Assembly: GCF_018130825.1 (NCBI RefSeq)
Contig: NZ_JAFCJS010000003.1
Coordinates: 558,001-622,000 of the forward strand
Direction of reading: 5' to 3'
DNA length: 64,000 nt
Source of the DNA: Bradyrhizobium liaoningense
GTDB lineage: Bacteria; Pseudomonadota; Alphaproteobacteria; Rhizobiales; Xanthobacteraceae
The position numbers were made by a program, and so were the translations under genes. Shown piece after piece: positions 25,842-33,771 of this stretch; positions within the stretch are counted from its first letter, which is position 1; every line of letters starts with the position of its first letter. The notes under the pieces are model-generated. The model was not told the DNA's origin. It did not search any database and saw nothing but the letters and a program-made list of their open reading frames with translations.

Positions 25842-26768
25842 ATGCCGCTCCGCCTGTTCCTGACCTCCGGCGATCTCATGGCCGACCGCCGTTTCGAGTT
25901 CGCGCGCGACCTCCAGCTCAAGGGCGACCTGGTCGCCGCCGCCGACCTCCTGGAGCAGGCGATCGAGCTCGCACCGAACTTCACCTCGGCCTGGTTCACG
26001 CTCGGCGAGATCCGTCAGCAGCTCGGCGAGCGCGACAAGGCCATCGCGGCCTTTCGCAAGGCCCTTGACTCCGATCCTGAGGACCAGCACGGCGCCGGCC
26101 TGCACCTGATGCGGCTCGGCGATGCGCAAGTTGCGGAGATGCCGAAGGCCTATGTGCAGGCGCTGTTCGACCAGTACGCGCCGCGCTTCGAGCACGCGCT
26201 GATCAACGATCTCGGCTATCGCGCCCCTGCGCTGATCTTCAAGGCGGTGCTGGCCGCGCGCGTCGCCGCCAAGAAGCCGGCCTTCTTCAAGCGCACCATC
26301 GATCTCGGCTGCGGCACTGGCCTGGCGGCCGCCGCCTTCGCCAAGCAGGTCGATCATTTCATCGGCATCGATCTGTCGCCCGGCATGATCAAGGAAGCGC
26401 GCGCGACGAACCTCTATGCCGAGCTCGAGGTCGCCGACATGATCGAGGGCCTGCGCACCAGGAGTGACGGATGCGCGAACCTCGTGGTCGCGGCCGACGC
26501 CTTCGTCTATCTCTCCGACCTCGCGCCGGTGCTTAACGAAGCGAAGCGCGTGCTCGTATCGGGCGGCGTGCTCGCCTTCACGCTGGAGACGCATGACGGC
26601 AGCGGTATCATGCTCGGCGAAGGTTTGCGCTATGCCCACTCGGCGGAATATGTGCGCGGCGCCATCGCGAAAGCCGGGCTCAAGCTTCTAACGCTCGAGC
26701 CGGCCTCGCCGCGCAACGAGAACAACGAGCCGGTGCGCGGCCTCGTCGTCGTCGCCGAGAAAACTTGA
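25842..26768 (+). CDS. TPR-domain SAM-dependent methyltransferase
   Basis: The 308-residue protein joins tetratricopeptide-like helices (about residues 16-82, with ADLLEQAIELAPNFTSAWFTLG and KAIAAFRKALDSDPED) to a class I methyltransferase. The SAM-binding motif I is TIDLGCGTGLAAAAFA (DLGCGTG at 154-160), followed by FIGIDLSPGMIKEA and a late GGVLAFTLETHDG. Homologues of this architecture are called DREV-like methyltransferases; the target is unknown. The start ATG at 25842 is probable, with 25878 (MADRRFEFARD) as alternative. It lies between the two halves of the ligase-associated repair set. Confidence 0.87.
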   Translation: MPLRLFLTSGDLMADRRFEFARDLQLKGDLVAAADLLEQAIELAPNFTSAWFTLGEIRQQLGERDKAIAAFRKALDSDPEDQHGAGLHLMRLGDAQVAEMPKAYVQALFDQYAPRFEHALINDLGYRAPALIFKAVLAARVAAKKPAFFKRTIDLGCGTGLAAAAFAKQVDHFIGIDLSPGMIKEARATNLYAELEVADMIEGLRTRSDGCANLVVAADAFVYLSDLAPVLNEAKRVLVSGGVLAFTLETHDGSGIMLGEGLRYAHSAEYVRGAIAKAGLKLLTLEPASPRNENNEPVRGLVVVAEKT

Positions 26769-26883
26769 GTCTAGGCGCTAATTTACGCTGATTTGAGCGT
26801 CATTGCGTCGCAAAGCGACGACTTCCTACTTGCGAGCCGAGCTGCGATGTCAGCACAATGCGCGCATCAGGGAGAAACAAATA

Positions 26884-28113
26884 ATGACAAAGAATCCATC
26901 GCGGCGCGATTTCGGCGCCGGTGCGCTCGCCACCATTGCAGCATCCACATTGCCTGCGCCCTACGTCTGGGCCGCGGAGAAGAAATACGACGCCGGCGCC
27001 AGCGATACCGAGATCAAGATCGGGCAGACCGTGCCGCATTCCGGCCCCGGCTCGCTCTACGGCGTGCTCGGGCGCGTCGGCGAGGCCTATTTCCAGATGC
27101 TGAACGAGAAGGGCGGCATCAACGGACGCAAGGTCAAGTTCCTGACCATGGACGATGCCTACAGCGCACCGAAATGCGTCGAGGCGACGCGGCGCCTAGT
27201 CGAGCAGGAGGAGGTGCTCGCGCTGTACGGCTCGCTCGGCACCGCGCCGCAGACCGCCGTGCACAAATACCTGAACTCCAAGGGCGTGCCGCAGCTCCTG
27301 CTCAACACCGGCGCGTCGAAGTGGAACAACCCGAAAGAGTTCAAATGGACGATGGCGGGCTTGCCGCTCTATCCGACCGAGGCGCGCATCCTGGCGCGGC
27401 ATGTCGTTGCCGTGAAGCCGAATGCGAAGATCGGCATCCTCTACCAGAACGACGATTTCGGCCGCGACTTCCTCGGTCCCTTCAAGAAGGTGCTGGCGGA
27501 CGCCGGCGGCACGGCGCAGGTGATCATGGAGCAGACCTACGATCTGACCGAGCCGACCGTCGATTCCCAGCTCATCAATCTCTCAAAGTCCGGCGCCGAC
27601 GTCTTCTACAACATCTCGACCGGCAAGGCGTCGTCGCAGTCGATCCGGAAAGTGGCCGAGCTCGGCTGGAAACCGCTGCAGCTGCTGTCCGCGGGCTCCA
27701 CGGGCCGCTCGATCCTCAATGCCGCGGGCCTGGAGAACGCCGCCGGCATCGTCGCCATCCGCTACAACAAGGAGGTCGGCCTGCCGAAATGGGAGAAGGA
27801 CCCCGACGTGATGGCGTTCGAGGAGCTGCGCAAGAAGTACACGCCGGCGATCGACCCCGACAACACCATTGCCTTTGCCGGCTACGGCCAGGCCGTCACC
27901 ATGGGCGAGATCCTGCGCCGCTGCGGCGATGACCTCACCCGCGCCAACGTCTTGAAGCAGGCCTCGACGCTCGCGGGCTTCCACTCGCCCTATTTCCTCG
28001 ACGGCGTCACCTACAGCTACACGCCCGAGGACTACACGCCGATGAAGACGCTCTTCATCTCCACCTTCACCGGCAAGGACTGGGACATCTCCGACAAGCC
28101 GATGTCGGAGTAG
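26884..28113 (+). CDS. branched-chain amino-acid-type ABC substrate-binding protein, Tat signal
   Basis: The 409-residue exported protein belongs to the LIV-binding (type I) family: IKIGQTVPHSGPGSLYGVLGR, QMLNEKGGINGRKVKFLTMD, DAYSAPKCVEATRRLVE and YGSLGTAPQTAVHKYL are typical. The N-terminus MTKNPSRRDFGAGALATIA has a twin-arginine pattern with likely cleavage near VWA at 30, so export folded by Tat is probable. The ATG at 26884 is chosen because GGGAGA precedes it and it opens the Tat signal; the frame continues upstream to 26803 without signal features. No permease or ATPase is adjacent. The ligand is unknown. Confidence 0.92.
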   Translation: MTKNPSRRDFGAGALATIAASTLPAPYVWAAEKKYDAGASDTEIKIGQTVPHSGPGSLYGVLGRVGEAYFQMLNEKGGINGRKVKFLTMDDAYSAPKCVEATRRLVEQEEVLALYGSLGTAPQTAVHKYLNSKGVPQLLLNTGASKWNNPKEFKWTMAGLPLYPTEARILARHVVAVKPNAKIGILYQNDDFGRDFLGPFKKVLADAGGTAQVIMEQTYDLTEPTVDSQLINLSKSGADVFYNISTGKASSQSIRKVAELGWKPLQLLSAGSTGRSILNAAGLENAAGIVAIRYNKEVGLPKWEKDPDVMAFEELRKKYTPAIDPDNTIAFAGYGQAVTMGEILRRCGDDLTRANVLKQASTLAGFHSPYFLDGVTYSYTPEDYTPMKTLFISTFTGKDWDISDKPMSE

Positions 28114-28134
28114 GGTCTCTCCGCAATCGAGGTG

Positions 28135-28225
28135 CCGTAGGGTGGGCAAAGCGAAGCGTGCCCACCACCTTTTCCGGTCAGAGAGATGGTGGGCACGGCG
28201 CGATGCGCCTTTGCCCACCCTACGG
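28135..28225. repeat. GTAGGGTGGGCAAAG family, copy 2
   Basis: The outer arms CCGTAGGGTGGGCAAAG (28135-28151) and CTTTGCCCACCCTACGG (28209-28225) are perfect. Inner arms CGTGCCCACCA and TGGTGGGCACG are at about 28158 and 28186. It lies immediately upstream of the helicase gene, whose frame is open through it. Confidence 0.92.
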
Positions 28226-28285
28226 GAGTTCGTCGTAGCTCCCACCCCCTCGACGAAGCCACCCCCACGGCTTACCTCTTATGCC

Positions 28286-30862
28286 GTGCCGCCCCGCATC
28301 CTCAAAATCCCGGCCGAGCCGGCCACGCTGCTGCCCGACCGCTTCAACGCGTGGTTCGCGTCCCGCGGCTGGTCGCCGCGTGAGCATCAGCTGGCGCTGC
28401 TGAAGAAGGCGCGCGAGGACGCCAGCGCGCTGCTGATTGCGCCGACCGGCGCCGGCAAGACGCTGGCGGGATTTTTGCCGACGCTGGTGGAGCTTTCGAC
28501 GACGGCGGCCGAGCGCAACGCCGGCGCGAAGCAAAGCCTCGTTTCCACCGGCCGCAGCGTGCAGCGCAGCGCCGGCCTCCACACCCTCTACATCTCTCCG
28601 CTGAAAGCGCTCGCCGTCGACATCGCGCGCAACCTCGAGCGCCCCGTTGCCGAGATGGGCCTGCCGATCAAGATCGAGACCCGCACCGGCGACACGCCGG
28701 TGTCGCGGCGCCAGCGGCAGCGGCGCTATCCGCCTGACGTCCTGCTGACCACGCCGGAGCAGCTCGCGCTGCTGCTCTCCTCCGACGACGCGCCGTTCCT
28801 GTTTTCCTCGCTCAAGCGCATCGTGCTCGACGAGCTGCACGCGCTGGTCACCTCCAAGCGCGGCGATCTGCTCTCGCTCGGCCTTGCGCGATTGTGGCGC
28901 CTCGCGCCGCAGATGCGCGCGATCGGCCTGTCGGCGACGGTGGCCGAGCCGGAGCAGCTCGCGCGCGTCCTGGTGCCGCAGCCCGATGGCAAGGAGGATG
29001 CCGCGGACATCGTCGTCGCCGGCGGCGCCGCGCCGCCTGAGGTCGAGATGCTGGATACGCGCGAGCGCCTGCCCTGGGCCGGCCACAGCGCACGCCACGC
29101 GCTCCCCGAGATCTACGAGCTGATCAAGGCCAACAAGACCACGCTGGTCTTCGTCAACACCCGCAGCCAGGCCGAGATGCTGTTCCAGAATCTCTGGAGC
29201 ATGAACGACGACGGCCTTGCGATCGCGCTGCATCACGGCTCGCTCGACGTCGCCCAGCGCCGCAAGGTCGAGGACGCGATGTCGGCGGGACGCCTGCGCG
29301 GCGTGGTCTGCACCTCCTCGCTCGACCTCGGCGTCGACTGGGGCGATGTCGATCTCGTCGTCAATATCGGCGCGCCCAAGGGCTCCTCGCGCCTGATGCA
29401 GCGCATCGGCCGCGCCAATCACCGCCTCGACGAAGCCTCGCGCGCGGTGCTGGTGCCCGCCAACCGCTTCGAGGTGCTGGAGTGCCGCGTCGCCATCGAC
29501 GCCATCGCCGAGAATGCGCAGGACACGCCGCCTTTGCGCACGGGCGCGCTCGACGTGCTGGCCCAGCACGTGCTCGGCTGCGCCTGCGGCGAGCCGTTCT
29601 TCAGCGACGAGCTCTACAAGGAGGTCCGCACCGCCGCGCCTTACGCAGATATCTCGCAGCAGGATTTCGACGACGTCGTCGATTTCGTGGCGTCCGGCGG
29701 CTACGCGCTGAAGACCTATGAACGCTTCGCCCGCATCAAGCAGGACAAGGAGGGCCGCTGGCGCGTCGCCAATCCAAAGGTGCGGCAGAGCTACCGGCTG
29801 AATGTCGGCACCATCGTCGAGGACGACATGCTGAAGGTGCGGCTGGTGCGTTCGCGCGGTGGCGGTACCGGGTCGACCGGGGTGATCGCGCGCGGCGGCA
29901 GATTGCTGGGCGAGATCGAGGAAGGCTTCATCGAGGGCTTGAGCCCCGGCGACACGTTCGTGTTCAGCGGCGAGGTGGTGCGCTACGAGACGCTGGTCGA
30001 GGACCAGGTCTATGTCTCGCGCGCGCATGACAAGGACCCGAAGGTGCCCTCCTATATGGGCGGCAAGTTCCCGCTCTCGACCTATCTTGCCGAGCGCGTG
30101 CGTCGCCTGCTCGATGACGGCCGCGCATGGAAAGGCTTGCCTGAGCAGGTGCGCGATTGGCTGTCGCTGCAGAAGGATGTATCGCGCGTGCCCGCGGTGC
30201 GCGAGCTGCTGGTCGAGAGCTTTCCGCGCGCCAACAAGCATTATCTGGTCTGCTATCCCTTCGAGGGGCGTCTCGCGCACCAGACGCTCGGCATGCTGCT
30301 GACGCGGCGCCTCGAGCGCGCCCGCGCGCGGCCGCTCGGCTTCGTCGCCAACGAATATGCCGTTGCGATCTGGGGGCTCGGCGATCTCTCCTTCATGATC
30401 CGCGACGGCCGGATCGATCTCAACACGCTGTTCGATCCTGACATGCTCGGCGACGATCTCGAAACCTGGCTCGCGGAATCCGCGTTGATGAAGCGCACGT
30501 TCCGCAACTGCGCCATCATCTCCGGCCTGATCGCGCGCCGCCATACCGGCGAAGAGAAGAGCCGCCGCCAGGTGCTGTTCTCGACCGATCTCGTCTACGA
30601 CGTGCTGCGCAAGCACCAAGCCGATCACGTCCTGCTCCGCGCCGCGCGCGCCGATGCGGCCACCGGCCTGCTCGATCTGCGCCGCTTGGGGGACATGCTG
30701 ATGCGCATCCAGGGCCGCATCACCCACCGGGAACTCGACCACGTCTCCCCGCTTGCGGTGCCCGTGATGCTGGAAATCGGCCGCGAGTCAGTTTATGGCG
30801 AAGCTGCAGACGAGCTTTTGGCGGAAGCCGCCGGCGAGCTCGTCAAAGAGGCGATGGGATAG
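28286..30862 (+). CDS. ligase-associated DEXH-box DNA helicase (Lhr-core type)
   Basis: The ~858-residue superfamily 2 helicase unwinds DNA with ATP. Walker A is APTGAGKT (52-59), the DEXH box is DELH (182-185), motif III is GLSATVAEP and motif VI is QRIGRANHR. The C-terminal Lhr-core extension contains FVANEYAVAIWGL and FSTDLVYDVLR. This matches the helicase family encoded with the repair ligase (TIGR04121 type). No ATG suits; GTG at 28286 opens MPPRILKIPAEPATLLPDRF. The frame runs back to 28142 through the repeat at 28135-28225, which is unlikely to be coding. The phosphoesterase follows after 50 bases. Confidence 0.93.
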   Translation: MPPRILKIPAEPATLLPDRFNAWFASRGWSPREHQLALLKKAREDASALLIAPTGAGKTLAGFLPTLVELSTTAAERNAGAKQSLVSTGRSVQRSAGLHTLYISPLKALAVDIARNLERPVAEMGLPIKIETRTGDTPVSRRQRQRRYPPDVLLTTPEQLALLLSSDDAPFLFSSLKRIVLDELHALVTSKRGDLLSLGLARLWRLAPQMRAIGLSATVAEPEQLARVLVPQPDGKEDAADIVVAGGAAPPEVEMLDTRERLPWAGHSARHALPEIYELIKANKTTLVFVNTRSQAEMLFQNLWSMNDDGLAIALHHGSLDVAQRRKVEDAMSAGRLRGVVCTSSLDLGVDWGDVDLVVNIGAPKGSSRLMQRIGRANHRLDEASRAVLVPANRFEVLECRVAIDAIAENAQDTPPLRTGALDVLAQHVLGCACGEPFFSDELYKEVRTAAPYADISQQDFDDVVDFVASGGYALKTYERFARIKQDKEGRWRVANPKVRQSYRLNVGTIVEDDMLKVRLVRSRGGGTGSTGVIARGGRLLGEIEEGFIEGLSPGDTFVFSGEVVRYETLVEDQVYVSRAHDKDPKVPSYMGGKFPLSTYLAERVRRLLDDGRAWKGLPEQVRDWLSLQKDVSRVPAVRELLVESFPRANKHYLVCYPFEGRLAHQTLGMLLTRRLERARARPLGFVANEYAVAIWGLGDLSFMIRDGRIDLNTLFDPDMLGDDLETWLAESALMKRTFRNCAIISGLIARRHTGEEKSRRQVLFSTDLVYDVLRKHQADHVLLRAARADAATGLLDLRRLGDMLMRIQGRITHRELDHVSPLAVPVMLEIGRESVYGEAADELLAEAAGELVKEAMG

Positions 30863-30912
30863 CAGCAGGTTTCGACGTGACGGCAGGCGCGCTGGTTTCA
30901 GGAGCTGAGGAC

Positions 30913-31584
30913 ATGCGCGTTTCCAGGGTCATCATCAGCGATGTGACCTTCGCGGCCGATCTGTCCGGCGCGCTGTTCTGGGAAGAGCAGCGCCTGCTCG
31001 TCGTCTCCGACCTGCATCTCGAGAAAGGTTCGAGCTTCGCCACGCGCGGCGTGCTGCTGCCACCCTACGATACCATCGCGACACTCGGCCGGCTCGCTGC
31101 TGTCATCTCCCGCCATGATCCTCGCGTGGTCATCGCGCTCGGCGACAGCTTTCACGATCGCACCGCGCATGAGCGCCTGTCGGCCGAGGACCGCGATGCG
31201 GTGGCCGCACTCCAGACCGGCCGCGACTGGATCTGGATCTCGGGCAATCACGATCCCATGCTGCCGCGCGATCTCGGCGGCGCCATCGCCGACGAAGTCG
31301 CGATCGGTCCGATCACCTTCCGTCACGAGCCGACCGGCGCGCCCGGCGAGATTGCCGGCCATTTGCATCCCAAGGCCCGAATCTCCGCGCGCGGCCGCTC
31401 GCTGGAGCGCCGCTGCTTCGCCAGCGACGGCATGCGCGCCGTGATGCCCGCCTTCGGCGCCTATGCCGGCGGCCTCAGCATCCGCGACGCCGCCTTCGCA
31501 AGGATCTTTCCGAAGAACGGCTTCGTCGCCCACCTGCTCGGCGACCGCCGCGTGCACGCGATCGCCGCGTCGCGGTGTTACTAA
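30913..31584 (+). CDS. pdeM: ligase-associated metallophosphoesterase PdeM
   Basis: The 223-residue metal-dependent phosphoesterase has all calcineurin-like motifs: SDLHLEKG (32-39), GDSFHD (77-82), GNHD (111-114) and GHLH (149-152). It corresponds to the Mn-dependent nuclease/phosphodiesterase that accompanies the Lhr-core helicase in bacterial repair clusters (TIGR04123 type). The ATG at 30913 has a GAGG ribosome site; an in-frame GTG at 30877 is less likely. It is co-oriented with and 50 bases after the helicase, and a repeat element lies directly behind it. Confidence 0.93.
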   Translation: MRVSRVIISDVTFAADLSGALFWEEQRLLVVSDLHLEKGSSFATRGVLLPPYDTIATLGRLAAVISRHDPRVVIALGDSFHDRTAHERLSAEDRDAVAALQTGRDWIWISGNHDPMLPRDLGGAIADEVAIGPITFRHEPTGAPGEIAGHLHPKARISARGRSLERRCFASDGMRAVMPAFGAYAGGLSIRDAAFARIFPKNGFVAHLLGDRRVHAIAASRCY

Positions 31585-31596
31585 CGCTCAGGCTTC

Positions 31597-31684
31597 GTAG
31601 GGTGGGCAAAGCGTAGCGTGCCCACGTTCTGCTCATTCGGTTCGAGATCGTGGGCACGGCGCCTCGCGCCTTTGCCCACCCTAC
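31597..31684. repeat. GTAGGGTGGGCAAAG family, copy 3
   Basis: Outer arms GTAGGGTGGGCAAAG (31597-31611) and CTTTGCCCACCCTAC (31670-31684), with inner CGTGCCCACG and CGTGGGCACG. It lies between convergent pdeM and lysR-type genes. Confidence 0.92.
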
Positions 31685-31724
31685 AAGACCTTTCGTGTGG
31701 CAAAGGGTGTACGATCGCAACAGC

Positions 31725-32588
31725 TCACGCCGCCTTCGCCTGCACGTCCTCGCAGAACTCCGCCAGCCTATCCGCGAGCCGCAGCGTCGCGGGGCTCGCA
31801 TCCGGCGAGGCCATCAGCGCCACTTCCGTCTTGTTGATCGGCGCAAAGCCGTCCTTGGCGGTCAGCACGCGGTGGTCGGACTGGATCGACATCTCCGACA
31901 GGATGCTCAGCCCCATGCCGGCGGCAACGGCGGCCTGGATACCGGCGAGGCTCGACGACGAATAGGCCATGTGCCAGGCGCGCCCGGCGCTTTCCAGCGC
32001 GTGGATGGCGCCGGCGCGGTAGAGGCAGCCGAGCGGAAAGCCGATCAGCGGCACCGACGCGGTGTCGACGTCGACCGGGTGGCTCTTGCTGGTGACCCAG
32101 TGCACCCGCTCCGGCCACACCGCGATCGCGCCCTTCTCGCCGGCCGCGCGCTTGTAGAGCGCGAGATCTAGCTCGCCGCGCTCGAGATCGCGGGCGAGGT
32201 TCTTGCTCTGGTCGGCGCGCACGTCGAGGCGCAGGCCAGGATGCGAGCGCGAGAACGTCCCCAGCAGTTTCGCCAGCCGATAGGCCGCGAAATCCTCGGG
32301 GATGCCGAGCCGGATCGCGCCTTCGCCGTCCGGCTGGCGCAGCACGTAGCGCGCTTCTTCCGCAAGCGACAGCAGCCGCCGCGCATAGGACAGCAGCCGC
32401 TCGCCGGCCTCAGTGGGGCGCACATCCTTGCCGTCGCGGTGCAGCAGCACCTGGCCGACATCCTCCTCCAGCCGCTTGATCTGCTGGCTCACGGTCGATT
32501 GCGTGCGGTGGACCCGCTCGCCGGCGCGGGTGAAGCCGCCGGCCTCGACCACCGAGACGAAGCTGCGCAGCAGCTCGAGATCGAGCAT
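31725..32588 (-). CDS. LysR-family transcriptional regulator
   Basis: The 287-residue protein has an N-terminal winged helix (LELLRSFVSVVEAGGFTRAG, RTQSTVSQQIKRLEEDVGQ) and a periplasmic-binding-like effector domain starting near residue 90 (AIRLGIPEDFAAYRLAKLL). The ATG at 32588 has GGAGG at the right spacing; in-frame codons at 32600 and 32630 are less likely. It diverges from an EamA exporter gene with about 96 bases between, the standard arrangement for LysR control of the neighbour. The co-inducer is unknown. Confidence 0.92.
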   Translation of the reverse strand: MLDLELLRSFVSVVEAGGFTRAGERVHRTQSTVSQQIKRLEEDVGQVLLHRDGKDVRPTEAGERLLSYARRLLSLAEEARYVLRQPDGEGAIRLGIPEDFAAYRLAKLLGTFSRSHPGLRLDVRADQSKNLARDLERGELDLALYKRAAGEKGAIAVWPERVHWVTSKSHPVDVDTASVPLIGFPLGCLYRAGAIHALESAGRAWHMAYSSSSLAGIQAAVAAGMGLSILSEMSIQSDHRVLTAKDGFAPINKTEVALMASPDASPATLRLADRLAEFCEDVQAKAA

Positions 32589-32627
32589 CGCTGCCTCCAT
32601 TCGAAAATCCACTGACAGGAAGTTAAT

Positions 32628-32644
32628 CATTTAATTTCCAAATG
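32628..32644. promoter_or_regulatory. candidate LysR operator in the lysR/eamA gap
   Basis: CATTTAATTTCCAAATG is a 17-bp interrupted palindrome with 5-bp arms in an AT-rich stretch of an otherwise GC-rich region. The size fits the T-N11-A type of LysR site. It is placed about 40 bases from either start codon. Confidence 0.5.
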
Positions 32645-32684
32645 ACAAGCGGCGTCCCTAGATCGAGGTCAGGAGAAATGCCTC

Positions 32685-33596
32685 ATGTCGCTTGCCCCCT
32701 CGATTTCGGTTCCCCGCAGCCGGTTCAACACGCTGCCGCTCGCCATCGGCCTGTTCTGCCTGCTCTGGAGCTATGCCTTCGTCGCCGGCAAGATCGGCGT
32801 CACCCATTGCCCGCCATTGATCCTGCTCGCCGCCCGCTTCTCGCTCGCCGGCATTTTGATCCTGGGCGCCACGCTGATCCGCGGTGAGGCCTGGTCGCTG
32901 TCCTGGCGCGACGCCGCCGTCTTCGCCGTGCTCGGCATCGCCAACAACGCGCTTTATCTCGGACTCGGTTATACCGGCCTGCAATCGGTCTCCGCCGGTC
33001 TCGGCGGCCTGATCGTCTCGGCCAATCCGGTGTTCACGGCCGCGCTCGCCACGCTGCTGCTTGGCGAAGGCATGACGTGGCGCAAGGCGAGCGGCCTCCT
33101 GCTCGGCATCGTCGGCGTGACGGCGATCGTCTGGCATCGCCTGTCGGTCGGCACCGACTCCGCTCACGGCATCGTCTTCACGCTGGCCTCGCTCGCCTCG
33201 ATCGTCGTCGGCACCATTTTGTTCAAGCTGCTGGCGCCGAAGGGATCCCTGTGGATCGGCAACGGCGTGCAGAACCTCGCTGCCGGTATCGTGCTGACGC
33301 CGGTCGCGCTGACCTTTGCCGATATCCACGCGATCGACTTCACGCCCAGTCTGATCGGGGCCTTCGCCTTCCTCGTGCTCGGCGGCTCGATCCTCGCCTA
33401 CTGGCTCTGGTTTCATCTCTTGAAAGTCTGCGGCGCCACCGCCGCCAGCGCCTATCACTTCCTGATGCCGCCGCTCGGCATGCTGTTCGCGTATCTCGTG
33501 CTCGGCGAGTATGTCGAGGCCCGCGACCTGCTCGGCATCATTCCGGTCGCGCTCGGCATTTATCTGGTGACACGGCCGGCGAAGGGGGCGTCGTAA
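32685..33596 (+). CDS. EamA/DMT family transporter
   Basis: The 303-residue inner-membrane protein shows about ten hydrophobic helices in two EamA repeats; AARFSLAGILILGATLI is in the first and GTILFKLLAPKGSLW in the second. The conserved motif SVSAGLGGLIVSANPVFTA near the end of repeat one is clear. Such carriers export amino acids or other small metabolites. AGGAG lies at 32671-32675, about 9 bases before the ATG. Control by the divergent LysR protein is inferred. Confidence 0.92.
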   Translation: MSLAPSISVPRSRFNTLPLAIGLFCLLWSYAFVAGKIGVTHCPPLILLAARFSLAGILILGATLIRGEAWSLSWRDAAVFAVLGIANNALYLGLGYTGLQSVSAGLGGLIVSANPVFTAALATLLLGEGMTWRKASGLLLGIVGVTAIVWHRLSVGTDSAHGIVFTLASLASIVVGTILFKLLAPKGSLWIGNGVQNLAAGIVLTPVALTFADIHAIDFTPSLIGAFAFLVLGGSILAYWLWFHLLKVCGATAASAYHFLMPPLGMLFAYLVLGEYVEARDLLGIIPVALGIYLVTRPAKGAS

Positions 33597-33618
33597 GCAG
33601 GCTGCCACAATCTCGACT

Positions 33619-33732
33619 GTCATGCCCCGGCTTGACCGGGGCATCCAGTACGCCGCGGCGGTTGTGGTGAGAGCGAGCTCTCCGACGAAGGCCTCTGGAA
33701 TGCTGGATCGCCCGGTCAAGCCGGGCGATGAC
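33619..33732. repeat. 30-bp imperfect inverted repeat with GGCTTGACCGGG core
   Basis: The arms GTCATGCCCCGGCTTGACCG (from 33619) and its inverse ending GTCAAGCCGGGCGATGAC (33715-33732) enclose about 55 bases. It lies between convergent eamA and the Alph_Pro_TM gene and resembles the repeat at 25742. Confidence 0.8.
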
Positions 33733-33771
33733 GAGCAGAGAGAGTGACGCGCCCCAGAATGAACGCGTGGC

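Noticed and set aside
28220..30742. 840-codon minus-strand frame
   Set aside because: It is antisense to the helicase gene, whose motifs are complete. No family features are seen.
33619..33732. tRNA-like fold in the GC-rich inverted repeat
   Set aside because: There is no anticodon arm, T-loop consensus or CCA-type end; arms pair as a simple long hairpin.
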